Positions 49,575-57,338 of a stretch of 64,000 nucleotides of DNA are shown in pieces. The stretch lies in NCBI RefSeq assembly GCF_000720635.1, contig NZ_JOCF01000001.1:186001-250000 (forward strand), in the 5' to 3' direction. Both the position numbers and the translations under genes were made by a program. Positions within the stretch are counted from its first letter, which is position 1; each line of letters begins with the position of its first letter. Under the pieces are notes generated by a model that saw only the letters and a program-made list of their open reading frames with translations, was not told the origin of the DNA and ran no database searches. This stretch comes from Streptomyces sp. NRRL WC-3742. Lineage in GTDB: Bacteria; Actinomycetota; Actinomycetes; Streptomycetales; Streptomycetaceae.

Positions 49575-50840
49575 CTACGGGATGCCCAGCTCGAAGAGCG
49601 CGTACCCCGCGTACCAGCCGGCCGCCAGGACGGGCATCGCGAACAGCCCGACCAGGGTCGAGGTCCGCACCCTGCGCAGGGCCACCGCCAGGCCGATGAA
49701 CAGCGGGAAGGCGGGCAGCAGGTAGCGGGAGATGTTGTCGAAGATCTGATTGCTGCTCAGGGCCGTGGCGATGGTGAGCCCGGTGTAGACCCACAGCACC
49801 AGCGGCGGGCGGGCCTGCCGCAGCAGCACCAGCAGGCCCGGCAGGGCCATCAGCAGGGCGATGGCGATGAGGTCCGGGGCCGGGTTGGACTGCCAGAACG
49901 TCCAGTGGCCGGTGACCACGTCCATGACGGTGCGCAGGGTGGAGGCACCGCCGTCGAAGTAGCGGTTCCAGGCTCCGCGCTGGAGCTTGAAGTAGCCGCC
50001 CCAGTCGCCCATCCGCCAGCCGACCCAGGCGATGTAGCCGATCAGGCCCCAGGGGGTGATCAGCATCGCGGTCAGCGGGCGGGCCACCCCGTCCCTGCGG
50101 CGGACCAGCGCCACCAGGGCGGAGATCGAGACGGCGGCGATCAGCGCGGCGGCGGTCGGGCGGTTGAGGCCCGCCACCAGGGTCAGCGCGCCGGCGGTGA
50201 GCCAGCTGCGGGTCATCACGCAGTAGCAGGCCCAGGCGGAGAGGGCGACGAACAGCGAGTCGGAGTAGACGGCCCACTCCACGCCCGAGCCGGGGAACAG
50301 CCCCCAGACCACGGCGGCGATCACCCCGGCGCGAAAGCCCCCCAGCCGCTCGGCCACGGCGAAGATCCCGGCCGCCGCGACCAGCGAGGCGAGCACCGAG
50401 ACGACGATCCCGGAGCCGTACGGGCCCAGGCCCGTGACGGCGCCGACCAGCCTCATCAGCCAGGGGTAGAGCGGGAAGAAGGCGGAGGAGTTCTCGTAGA
50501 ACGTGGCCTGCGGGAAGCCGTGCAGCGGGATCAGCTGCGGGTTGTAGCCGTTCGCGGCGATGCGCTGGTACCAGATGCCGTCCCAGGTGCCGAGCACGTC
50601 CCAGGGGCGGGCGCCGCCGCCGCGGCCCGGGGCCTTCCTGAGGTAGTCCCCGGTGTGCACGAGCAGCCCGATGAAGACGGCCAGGCCGATCGCCTTGACC
50701 ACCGCGTACGCGCCCAGGGCGGGCGCGAACCGGCGCGCCAGCGCCCCGAACCCCCCGGGCGCCCGCTCCGTGACCTCGGGTGCCCTCGGCGCCGCGGCGG
50801 TCCCGGCACTGGACGACGCGGTACTCGATGCCGTGCTCAT
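49575..50840 (-). CDS. PIG-V/GPI-mannosyltransferase II-like membrane glycosyltransferase
   Basis: 421 aa with about ten membrane helices. The text WDGIWYQRIAANGY and SSAFFPLYPWLMR is characteristic of the PIG-V-type GT-C mannosyltransferases, with the catalytic Asp in the first loop (TWDG). Actinomycete members use polyprenyl-phosphate mannose to decorate proteins or lipids. ATG 50840; divergent from the DUF4291 gene. Confidence 0.82.
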   Translation of the reverse strand: MSTASSTASSSAGTAAAPRAPEVTERAPGGFGALARRFAPALGAYAVVKAIGLAVFIGLLVHTGDYLRKAPGRGGGARPWDVLGTWDGIWYQRIAANGYNPQLIPLHGFPQATFYENSSAFFPLYPWLMRLVGAVTGLGPYGSGIVVSVLASLVAAAGIFAVAERLGGFRAGVIAAVVWGLFPGSGVEWAVYSDSLFVALSAWACYCVMTRSWLTAGALTLVAGLNRPTAAALIAAVSISALVALVRRRDGVARPLTAMLITPWGLIGYIAWVGWRMGDWGGYFKLQRGAWNRYFDGGASTLRTVMDVVTGHWTFWQSNPAPDLIAIALLMALPGLLVLLRQARPPLVLWVYTGLTIATALSSNQIFDNISRYLLPAFPLFIGLAVALRRVRTSTLVGLFAMPVLAAGWYAGYALFELGIP

Positions 50841-50991
50841 CTGCTCTCGTACTCCGCCCCGCTCATGGCTCCCGCGCGGCTTCGGCGCAGCGATTTGCCC
50901 GAGAGCCTACGGCACCGTCCCTCCAGCCCCTCCCGCCTCGCCCGGCGAAAACCCGTGGCGCCCGCCGGGCGCGGCCCTGGACGATGCCGCC

Positions 50992-51615
50992 ATGCCGAGC
51001 ACCGCAACCCCTCCCCCCGTCCCGCTGCCTCCCCCGGTCCCGCTGCGCCAGATCCGGGCCGCCCACACCGCCGACACCCTGACCGTCTACCAGGCGTTCC
51101 GGCCGGAGATCGCCGAGCCGGCGGCGGCCGAGGGGCGGTTCCCGGAGGCGTTCTCGCGGGAGCGGATGACGTGGATCAAGCCGTCCTTCCTGTGGATGAT
51201 GCACCGCAGCGACTGGGGGCGCAGCGCCGGCCAGGAGCGGGTGCTCGCGGTGGAGATCGCCCGGGAGGGCTTCGAGTGGGCGCTGGAGCGGTCGGTGCTC
51301 AGCGCGTACACGGGCCGGGTGCACGAGTCGCAGGCGGCGTGGAAGCGGGAGCTGCGGCAGAGCCCGGTGCGGGTGCAGTGGGACCCGGAGCGGTCGGTGA
51401 ACCTGGGCGCGCTGGGGTGGCGGACGATCCAGGTCGGGCTGCGCGGTGAGGCGGCGCGGCGCTACGCGGACGAGTGGATCGTGCGGATCACGGACGTCAC
51501 GGCGCTGGCCGAGCAGGTCCGGCTGACCCGTGATCCGGGGCTGCTGCCGGTGGAGACGCCGTACCCGATGAGCGGGGCCGTCGCCGCCCGGGTGGGGGCG
51601 GCGACGGCTTCGTAG
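50992..51615 (+). CDS. DUF4291 domain-containing protein
   Basis: 207 aa. Recognised by RQIRAAHTADTLTVYQAF, RMTWIKPSFLWMMHRSDWGR, VRVQWDPERSVNLG and RTIQVGLRGEAARRYADEW. The N-terminus is Pro-rich and may not be structured. No catalytic role is established for the family. No clear ribosome-binding site before ATG 50992. Confidence 0.85.
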   Translation: MPSTATPPPVPLPPPVPLRQIRAAHTADTLTVYQAFRPEIAEPAAAEGRFPEAFSRERMTWIKPSFLWMMHRSDWGRSAGQERVLAVEIAREGFEWALERSVLSAYTGRVHESQAAWKRELRQSPVRVQWDPERSVNLGALGWRTIQVGLRGEAARRYADEWIVRITDVTALAEQVRLTRDPGLLPVETPYPMSGAVAARVGAATAS

Positions 51616-51624
51616 CGGCGGTGT

Positions 51625-53265
51625 CTAGCCGTGGAGGTAGACGATGCCGAGCTTGGTGAGCTGCCAGCGCTGCTCGGGGGCGCCGGTGTCGGTGGCGAGC
51701 CGGACGGTGGCGTTGCCCTTGGCGTCGAGGGTGGTGGAGGCGGCGAGGACCTTGGTGGGGTCGGCGGAGTCGGCGATCCGGTAGGTGCCGTCGCCGGCGG
51801 GCTTGAAGATCCAGTGCTGGTTGGCGCCCGCGTTGCAGCCCCACTGCTGGATCCGGGTGCCGGGGGCGGTGGAGGCGGTGTCGGCGTCCAGGCACATGCC
51901 GCGGTTGCCGCTGAAGTCGAGTTCGTAGCTGCCGCCGGCCTTGGCCTCCAGGACGAAGGACTGGTTCAGCCCGCCGGTGGCCGGATAGGTGATGGCGGTG
52001 CGGCCGTTGGTGGAGTCGCCGTAGGTGCCGCCGCCGGTGAGGTCTAGGGCGTTGCCACTGGCGGCGTTGGTGAGCTGGTACCAGGCGCCGTCCTCGGGGG
52101 TGTCGCCGAAGGGCTTGCCGGGGCTGAGCGGCTGGATGGAGGTGACGTTCTGCTGGTTGAGGGTGCAGTACGCCTGCGGCAGGTCGGGCCGGGCGAAGAA
52201 CTGGCCGAGGCAGACGCCCTCGCCGCGGTAGCCGGCCACCCGCAGGTGGTACGACTGGCGGACCATGTTCATGCACAGGCCGGGGATGCCGATCTGCGAG
52301 TCGCAGCCGTTGCGGGCCCATTCGGCGAGGTTGATGACGTCGCCGTTGGAGTACTCGTACGGGGAACTGGTCCACTCGGCGCAGACCTCGTGCCCGAAGG
52401 CGACCCGTCGCTGGTCCAGGTACCGCACGCCGGGCACCTGTTCGGCCGCGCCGCGCAGGGCGTCGCTGAAGGTCGGCACCACCCAGTTGTGGCCCCAGGC
52501 GAGGTCCTCGGGGAAGGCCGGGCAGCCGTCGGCGATCTTGCCGAGGTAGTCGTTGCGGCGGATGTCCGGGGTGATCGGGTTGAAGTACGACTGGTAGACC
52601 AGCTGGTACGAGGAGTCGTCGTAGCCCGCGTTGCGCATGGTCTGCCGGATGTTCTTCAGCGCGGCGACGACCTTCGGCTGGAGGGCCACGGCCCGCCGGC
52701 GGATCTCGTCGCTGCCGATGGTGTCGCGGCAGCCCTGGTCCTTGGGGACGGGGAAGTACTGCGCGAGGCAGTGCATCATGACGCCGCTGAAGTTGAAGTC
52801 GTCGTTGGCGCCGATGGTCACCACGACCATCTTGACGTCGTACTTCCCGGCCGCGTCGGCGAGTTCGACGTCCTGCTTGGGCTCGCCGAAGTCGCCGCTG
52901 CCCGGGCCGGTGATCTTCGCGAGGGCGGGGTCGCTGACCAGGTCGCCGGTCTGGGCGCCGGAGCAGGCGAGGTCGATCGGGGTCACCCCGGGGATGTCGG
53001 TGACGAAGATCTCCGACTTGGGATGGCGGTGGCAGTAGTTGGTGGGGGTGTCGGTCTCCGGGAAGTACCCGTCGTTGGTGTCGGTGCCCGCGCCCTCGCC
53101 GGAGATGGCGCTGTCGCCGAGGGAGACGATCGCGGCCGGACGGGCGGTGGCGGGGGCCGGGGCGGCGGGGGTGTCGGCGACGGCGGCGGGGGCGCCGACG
53201 AAGCCGAGGGCCGCGAGCAGGGCGCCGGTGGCGAGCAGCGCCCCCGGCGATCGGAACCTGGTCAC
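51625..53265 (-). CDS. Secreted SGNH/GDSL hydrolase with C-terminal ricin-type lectin domain
   Basis: 546 aa. A signal peptide (residues 1-about 31, ending AAVADT) precedes the lipase-like domain: GDSAISGEGAG (block I Ser), DLACSGAQTGDL and TIGANDDFNF (block III Gly-x-Asn-Asp). The C-terminal 140 residues form a ricin-B-type beta-trefoil with QxW-type repeats (IQQWGCNAGANQHW, APEQRWQL). Likely an extracellular esterase directed to a carbohydrate surface. GTG 53265 follows AAGGAG. Confidence 0.88.
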   Translation of the reverse strand: MTRFRSPGALLATGALLAALGFVGAPAAVADTPAAPAPATARPAAIVSLGDSAISGEGAGTDTNDGYFPETDTPTNYCHRHPKSEIFVTDIPGVTPIDLACSGAQTGDLVSDPALAKITGPGSGDFGEPKQDVELADAAGKYDVKMVVVTIGANDDFNFSGVMMHCLAQYFPVPKDQGCRDTIGSDEIRRRAVALQPKVVAALKNIRQTMRNAGYDDSSYQLVYQSYFNPITPDIRRNDYLGKIADGCPAFPEDLAWGHNWVVPTFSDALRGAAEQVPGVRYLDQRRVAFGHEVCAEWTSSPYEYSNGDVINLAEWARNGCDSQIGIPGLCMNMVRQSYHLRVAGYRGEGVCLGQFFARPDLPQAYCTLNQQNVTSIQPLSPGKPFGDTPEDGAWYQLTNAASGNALDLTGGGTYGDSTNGRTAITYPATGGLNQSFVLEAKAGGSYELDFSGNRGMCLDADTASTAPGTRIQQWGCNAGANQHWIFKPAGDGTYRIADSADPTKVLAASTTLDAKGNATVRLATDTGAPEQRWQLTKLGIVYLHG

Positions 53266-53441
53266 ACGCAACTCCTTGCGGGGGTGGGGAACCGCCGGCC
53301 GGGGGGCGCCGGGCGGTTCGAGCAGGAGGAGCAAGAAAAGGTGAGCAGGTCTCACATTAGGTACTGACGAGTAGTCCAACAAGGCTTGCGGCAAGCCCCG
53401 TGACGGAGGCTCCGGGCGGTTCCGAGGGGGAACGCGAAAGA

Positions 53442-53483
53442 GCCGCCGCCACGCGCCCCAGGAGGGAAGCGCGCGGCGGCGGC
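53442..53483. terminator. Hairpin terminator of chaplin 1
   Basis: GCCGCCGCC and inner CGCGC arms with a Gly/Pro-codon-free loop, 30 bases past the chaplin stop. Confidence 0.7.
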
Positions 53484-53512
53484 CCGCACCGGCCGAACCG
53501 GGTGCCGGGGTG

Positions 53513-53752
53513 TCAGCCCGCGTTGACGCAGTGGTTGCCGAACGCCGGGTTCAGCAGGCCCACGACGTCGATGGTGTTGCCGCACAGGTTGACCGGAATG
53601 TGCACCGGGATCTGAACCTGGTTGCCCGAGATGACACCGGGGGAACCCGCGGCGACACCCTCGGCGCCGGAGCTGGCCATCGCGGTGCCGGCGCCGGCGG
53701 CCACGATGCCCACCACGGCCGCGCCGACGGCGGCGGTCTTCTTGATGCTCAT
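53513..53752 (-). CDS. Chaplin (short type)
   Basis: 79 aa amphipathic surface protein of aerial hyphae and spores. Signal peptide (residues 1-about 26), then the chaplin domain with SSGAEGVAAGSPGVISGNQ, VQIPVHIPVNLCGNTIDV and GLLNPAFGNHC, containing the two conserved Cys. Short chaplins assemble into amyloid-like fibrils at the air interface. Strong AGGAGG ribosome-binding site before ATG 53752. Divergent from chaplin 2. Confidence 0.96.
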   Translation of the reverse strand: MSIKKTAAVGAAVVGIVAAGAGTAMASSGAEGVAAGSPGVISGNQVQIPVHIPVNLCGNTIDVVGLLNPAFGNHCVNAG

Positions 53753-53800
53753 GTGAGCCTCCTGACTGATCAACAAAGATGCACGGGGAGTGCGACATCT

Positions 53801-53828
53801 AGAACGAGACCCATCCGGGCCGGTTGCG
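53801..53828 (-). promoter_or_regulatory. Sigma-BldN-like promoter of chaplin 1
   Basis: CGCAAC, 16 bases, CGTTCT on the minus strand, about 50 bases upstream of the ATG. Compared with the consensus I remember for sigma-BldN (CGTAAC, 16-17 bases, CGTTGA). Inference from memory. Confidence 0.5.
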
Positions 53829-53845
53829 ACAGTGCCCGCACTGTC
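53828..53845. promoter_or_regulatory. Palindrome in chaplin control region
   Basis: GACAGTGC-CC-GCACTGTC, perfect 8-bp arms next to the chaplin 1 promoter. Confidence 0.5.
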
Positions 53846-53903
53846 ACCCGTCCGGAGCAATGGCGGCCCCGATCGGCATTCGGGTGATCACCTTCGGCCG
53901 GAC

Positions 53904-53931
53904 CGTTTCCCCACGGCTCGTGTCTCGTTCT
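53904..53931 (+). promoter_or_regulatory. Possible sigma-BldN-like promoter of chaplin 2
   Basis: CGTTTC, 16 bases, CGTTCT. The -10 neighbourhood GTCTCGTTCT is shared with the chaplin 1 promoter; the -35 is weaker. It would give a 170-base leader. Confidence 0.35.
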
Positions 53932-54099
53932 CCCTCACGACGCGGCGGCTGCGTCAACGTCCGAGCCATGGGCGTCCACACGCCGGTGTGCGCCGCCGGA
54001 GTGAAAACCACGGAAATCCCAGAAGACCTCGGGTGAGCATTCCTGCTCGCCCGCCTCCCGACATTTCCCATCGGTCGGGCAGAAATCGGAGGAGAACAG

Positions 54100-54342
54100 A
54101 TGCGTAACTTCAAGAAGGCCGCCGCGCTGTCCCTGGCCGCCACCGGCCTGGTCCTCGGTGCTGCGGGCGGTGCGTTCGCCAGCTCCGGCGCCGAGGGTGT
54201 CGCCGCCGGCTCCCCGGGTGTGCTCTCGGGCAACCAGATCCAGATTCCGGTCCACGTCCCGGTCAACGTCTGTGGCAACTCCATCGGCGTCATCAGCATC
54301 CTGAACCCGGCGTTCGGCAACAACTGCGCCAACATCGGCTGA
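54100..54342 (+). CDS. Chaplin (short type)
   Basis: 80 aa. Signal peptide to about residue 26, then the standard short-chaplin domain (SSGAEGVAAGSPGVLSGNQ, IQIPVHVPVNVCGNSIGV, ILNPAFGNNC) with two Cys. GGAGGAGAA precedes ATG 54100. Followed by a hairpin and chaplin 3 on the same strand. Confidence 0.96.
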   Translation: MRNFKKAAALSLAATGLVLGAAGGAFASSGAEGVAAGSPGVLSGNQIQIPVHVPVNVCGNSIGVISILNPAFGNNCANIG

Positions 54343-54385
54343 ATCGGCCGTCGCCGCACCGGCGACGCGCGATTCCCCCGAGCCC

Positions 54386-54416
54386 GTGCCGCGCCCCGGA
54401 GTGCGGGGCGCGGCAC
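54386..54416. terminator. Hairpin terminator between chaplins 2 and 3
   Basis: GTGCCGCGCCCC arms, 12 bp perfect, 7-base loop. Confidence 0.75.
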
Positions 54417-54452
54417 GCTCCACCCCGTGTGTGATCGAGGAGATCAACCCCC

Positions 54453-54725
54453 ATGCAGAACATGAAGAAGGCCGCCGTCCTCTCCGCCGCCGCTGCCGGC
54501 CTGGTCCTGGGCGCGGCCGGCTCCGCCGCCGCCAGCTCGGGCGCCGAGGGCGTGGCCGCCGGCTCCCCCGGTGTCGCCTCGGGCAACCAGATCCAGGTCC
54601 CGGTCCACGTGCCGATCAACCTGTGCGGCAACTCGATCAACGTGATCGGCCTGCTGAACCCGGCCTTCGGCAACACCTGCGCCAACGTCGACGCGCACCC
54701 GCACCACCCCGCGGACGACTGCTGA
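54453..54725 (+). CDS. Chaplin with C-terminal Cys extension
   Basis: 90 aa. Signal peptide to about residue 28 and a normal chaplin core (IQVPVHVPINLCGNSINV, GLLNPAFGNTC), but with 14 extra residues ending VDAHPHHPADDC. The core keeps two Cys and the tail adds a third at the very C-terminus. GAGGAG precedes ATG 54453. Confidence 0.94.
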   Translation: MQNMKKAAVLSAAAAGLVLGAAGSAAASSGAEGVAAGSPGVASGNQIQVPVHVPINLCGNSINVIGLLNPAFGNTCANVDAHPHHPADDC

Positions 54726-54743
54726 TCGCCGATCGGCACCCTC

Positions 54744-54813
54744 CCCCCGGCCTTCGGCCGGGGGACCCCCATCGGCCGTAGTGCTGCCCCCCGACCGACC
54801 GGCCGGGGGGCAG
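54744..54813. terminator. Two hairpins downstream of chaplin 3
   Basis: First CCCCCGGCC-ttc-GGCCGGGGG (54744-54764), then CTGCCCCCCG/CGGGGGGCAG (54784-54813). Together they should stop transcription before the next gene. Confidence 0.7.
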
Positions 54814-54871
54814 TTCGGCATCCCCGGGCGGTCGACCGTCCGGAACCCCGATCCACCGAAGGGTGATCCGC

Positions 54872-55255
54872 ATGCTTCCGAAGACCTCGACGAAGACCGG
54901 GGCCTCGCTGGCCGCCGCGGTGGGCGCCGCGGTGCTGCTGGGCGCCGGCACGGCCCAGGCCGCCACCGCCCCGGCCCCCGCGGCCGGCCCGGCGACGCTC
55001 GCGAAGACGGACGTCGGCCAGGCGCTGGGCGGGACGACCTCCGGCCTCGGCTACGGCGTCGCGCCGATCAAGAGCCTGCGGCTGGACCCGTGGGCGAACT
55101 CCTCGGCCGACGTGCTGAACAACGGCGCGACCGTCAAGCCGGACCAGGGCATCGCCCCGGTCGGCACGGACCTGCTGACCGGGCCGCTGAGCGCGGGCGG
55201 CGGCGTCAAGGACCTGCCGCTGGTCGGCGGGCTGAGCGGCGTGCTGCCGGGCTGA
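54872..55255 (+). CDS. Small secreted protein of the chaplin locus
   Basis: 127 aa, family not recognised. Signal peptide (about residues 1-31, AVGAAVLLGAGTAQAAT), then a Gly/Pro/Leu-rich mature part with repeated LDPWANSSADV, GLGYGVAPIKSLRL and GPLSAGGGVKDLPLVGGL. No Cys. It resembles the other secreted protein (55395-56060) in general composition. GAAGGGTGA precedes ATG 54872. Confidence 0.75.
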   Translation: MLPKTSTKTGASLAAAVGAAVLLGAGTAQAATAPAPAAGPATLAKTDVGQALGGTTSGLGYGVAPIKSLRLDPWANSSADVLNNGATVKPDQGIAPVGTDLLTGPLSAGGGVKDLPLVGGLSGVLPG

Positions 55256-55263
55256 GCCCGCGC

Positions 55264-55343
55264 CGCGTACGACGAAGTGCGGCGAAGTGCGGCGACGTAC
55301 AACGAGGTGCGAAGACGTACAACGAGGTACGACGAGGTACGGC
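55264..55343. repeat. ACGAGGTACG-type short tandem repeats
   Basis: About six degenerate 10-13-base units (GTACAACGAGGTGCG, GTACAACGAGGTACG, ACGAGGTACGGCG) just past the stop of the gene ending at 55255. Confidence 0.6.
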
Positions 55344-55381
55344 GAAGGGCCGGGCACCCCGCGGCGGGGGCCCGGCCCTTC
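55344..55381. terminator. Bidirectional hairpin terminator
   Basis: GAAGGGCCGGGC and its complement, 12 bp perfect, between the convergent secreted-protein genes. Confidence 0.75.
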
Positions 55382-55394
55382 CTCGTTCGGACCC

Positions 55395-56060
55395 TCAGAG
55401 CTGGGTCAGGTCACTCAGGCCGGTCTGCTGCACGACGCCGGTGGTGGTCGCCGTGGCGGTGGTGGCCAGGTCGTTCACCTTGTCCGTGACGGAGATCCGC
55501 TCGTCGTCGCCGCCGAGGCTGGCGCTGGCCCCGGGGACGGCCTGGACGGCGCCGGTGAGCAGGCGCGGGTCCACCTCGTCCACCTTGAGCCGGCCGTCCG
55601 CGAGCTGGCCGGTGCCGTCCTGGGCGAGGGCCAGCGGCTTGCCGACGGCGAGGCCGGGGGTGTCGGCGTGCAGCGGGGCCGCCGGGGCGTCCAGCAGCAC
55701 CTGGCCGAGGTCGGCGCCCCGGTCCACCAGCGGGAGCGGCAGCTCGGCCTTGGCGCTGGGGCCGACCCTGCCGGTGCCCAGCTGCGGGACGAGGTGGTCC
55801 GGGACCAGCTCGGTGCTCGTGGTGCGGCCGGGCACGGGCGGCATGAGCAGCGAGGCCGGGATGCCGGCCTGGAGGTGGCTGCCCAGCGGCGCCAGCGGGA
55901 TGTCGGCGGGGACCTGCTGGGTGGCCAGCTTGTCCTCCAGGGCCCCGACCTGGTCCGGGCCGATCGGGGCGGCGGAGGCCGATCCCTGGGAGGCGAGCAC
56001 GCCCGCACCGACCGCCAGCAGCATCGCGCCGGCCCGCTTGGAGAACTTCATGCTTTTCAC
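55395..56060 (-). CDS. Secreted protein of the chaplin/rodlin locus
   Basis: 221 aa, unrecognised. Signal peptide to about residue 31 (ending SASAAP), then a Pro/Leu/Gly-rich mature region without Cys (DIPLAPLGSHLQAGIPASLL, LPLPLVDRGADLGQVLL, LKVDEVDPRLLTGAVQ). GTG 56060 follows AGGTGG; ATG 56051 is the alternative. A sigma-BldN-like promoter lies upstream, suggesting coregulation with the rodlins. Confidence 0.75.
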   Translation of the reverse strand: MKSMKFSKRAGAMLLAVGAGVLASQGSASAAPIGPDQVGALEDKLATQQVPADIPLAPLGSHLQAGIPASLLMPPVPGRTTSTELVPDHLVPQLGTGRVGPSAKAELPLPLVDRGADLGQVLLDAPAAPLHADTPGLAVGKPLALAQDGTGQLADGRLKVDEVDPRLLTGAVQAVPGASASLGGDDERISVTDKVNDLATTATATTTGVVQQTGLSDLTQL

Positions 56061-56132
56061 CGTTCCACCTGTCCGTACTGGAGATCCATTCGTACCGAAG
56101 ACCGCGCGCACGCGGTCGGAAAGCAAACTGCT

Positions 56133-56161
56133 TCAACGAGTCAGCCCGAGTCCGGATTGCG
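56133..56161 (-). promoter_or_regulatory. Sigma-BldN-like promoter of the secreted protein gene
   Basis: CGCAAT, 17 bases, CGTTGA on the minus strand, about 73 bases upstream of the start. The -10 matches the remembered consensus exactly. Confidence 0.5.
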
Positions 56162-56239
56162 GGCGTTAACCGGTTCGGACTAATAATCCGACCGGAAACC
56201 ACCCCCGGACGCGCCTCCCGGACTCTTTTCAAAAATCCC

Positions 56240-56267
56240 CGTAACCTTCCGTGCCGTCATTCTTTGA
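56240..56267 (+). promoter_or_regulatory. Sigma-BldN-like promoter of rodlin 1
   Basis: CGTAAC, 16 bases, CTTTGA, 90 bases upstream of the first rodlin. The -35 matches the remembered sigma-BldN consensus exactly. Confidence 0.5.
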
Positions 56268-56356
56268 TCTGGACGTCAGTGACTGCAGACCGGGTCTGAG
56301 CGTTCTACGCGTTGTACGCACGGAAACCAGAGAGCATTTCAGAGAGGGATCTCCCC

Positions 56357-56701
56357 ATGATCCAGAAGTCCTTCGCCGCCGCCGGCCTGGCCGTCGCCGC
56401 GCTGGCCGCCGCCGCCGCGCCCGCTTCGGCGATCGGTGACGCGGACGGCGCCGCCGCCTCGATCGAGGGCAACGGCGGCACCAACTTCACCGGCACCGTC
56501 GGGAACAACAGCCCGAACTTCCACTTCCTGGACAACGCGAACGTCTGCCTCCCCGAGATCCACAACATCGCGGTGGGTGTGCTCGGCGTGGCCGTTCCGG
56601 TCGAGGTCCCGATCGCCAACAGCGGCGGCAAGCAGTACTGCACCCAGGGCCAGGGCACCCAGAGCCACGGCGACGCGGGCGTGTCCCACCTGGTCGGCTG
56701 A
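56357..56701 (+). CDS. Rodlin (RdlA/RdlB family)
   Basis: 114 aa secreted protein that organises chaplin fibrils into paired rodlets. Signal peptide to about residue 25 (SASAIG), then Asn/Gly-rich GNGGTNFTGTVGNNSPNFHFLDNANVCLPEIHNIAVGVLGVAVPVEVPI and a C-terminal HGDAGVSHLVG. Two Cys. AGAGGGA precedes ATG 56357. Followed in tandem by a second rodlin. Confidence 0.95.
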   Translation: MIQKSFAAAGLAVAALAAAAAPASAIGDADGAAASIEGNGGTNFTGTVGNNSPNFHFLDNANVCLPEIHNIAVGVLGVAVPVEVPIANSGGKQYCTQGQGTQSHGDAGVSHLVG

Positions 56702-56779
56702 CGCTCCCCCAGCCGCACCGAACCTTCTGAACCACCTTCGAATCGCTCCCCGATTCACCCCTCGAGAGGAAAACCGGAA

Positions 56780-57124
56780 ATGATCAAGAAGTCCCTCGCC
56801 GCCGCCGGCCTGGCCGCCGCCGCCATCGCGATGTCCGCCGGCTCGGCTTCCGCCATCATCGACTCGGACGGCGCCGCCACCTCCGTTCAGGGCAACGGCG
56901 GTACCAACCAGACCGGCACCCACGGCAACGGCAGCCCGAACTTCCACACCCTGGACAACGCCAACATCTGCCTGCCGGAGGTCCACAACATCGCCGTCGC
57001 CGTCGTCGGCGTCGCGGTTCCGGTCGAGGTGCCCGTCCTGAACAGCACCCCGAAGCAGATCTGCAACGTCGGCCAGAACACCCAGTCCTCGGGCGACGCG
57101 GGTGTCTCGCACCTGATCGGCTGA
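56780..57124 (+). CDS. Rodlin (RdlA/RdlB family), second copy
   Basis: 114 aa, highly similar to the preceding rodlin: same signal peptide length, GNGGTNQTGTHGNGSPNFHTLDNANICLPEVHNIAVAVVGVAVPVEVPV and the same HLIG ending. GAGAGGAAA precedes ATG 56780. The 78-base gap shows no terminator, so both rodlins may share one transcript. Confidence 0.95.
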   Translation: MIKKSLAAAGLAAAAIAMSAGSASAIIDSDGAATSVQGNGGTNQTGTHGNGSPNFHTLDNANICLPEVHNIAVAVVGVAVPVEVPVLNSTPKQICNVGQNTQSSGDAGVSHLIG

Positions 57125-57144
57125 TCAAGGCGCGCAGCACGGAC

Positions 57145-57180
57145 GGAGGGCCCGGGGAGGTTGGTCTCCCCGGGCCCTCC
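57145..57180. terminator. Hairpin terminator of the rodlin pair
   Basis: 15-bp perfect arms (GGAGGGCCCGGGGAG) with a 6-base loop, 20 bases past the second rodlin. Confidence 0.85.
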
Positions 57181-57299
57181 GGGCTTGTGACGAGGTGTCC
57201 GGCCCGGCCGCCCATCCGGCGCGGTCCGACCGGGTGACCGGCTGCCGGGCCCGGCGCGTGGGGCGTCGGGCCCGGCGGCCGGATGTGATCACGTGTCAA

Positions 57300-57319
57300 G
57301 AGCGCCCGCCCGGGCGCTC
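57300..57319. promoter_or_regulatory. 20-bp palindrome in a secreted-protein leader
   Basis: GAGCGCCCG-cc-CGGGCGCTC ends 19 bases before the ATG at 57339 and just before the ribosome-binding site. It could be a leader hairpin or an operator. Confidence 0.4.
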
Positions 57320-57338
57320 CGAGAGAGAGGGCAGTTCC

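Larger units (their letters stand above)
53753..54099. other. Divergent control region of two chaplin genes
   Basis: 347 bases without a gene. It contains two sigma-BldN-like promoters (53801-53828 minus strand, 53904-53931 plus strand), each with CTCGTTCT, and a near-perfect palindrome at 53828-53845. Confidence 0.6.
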
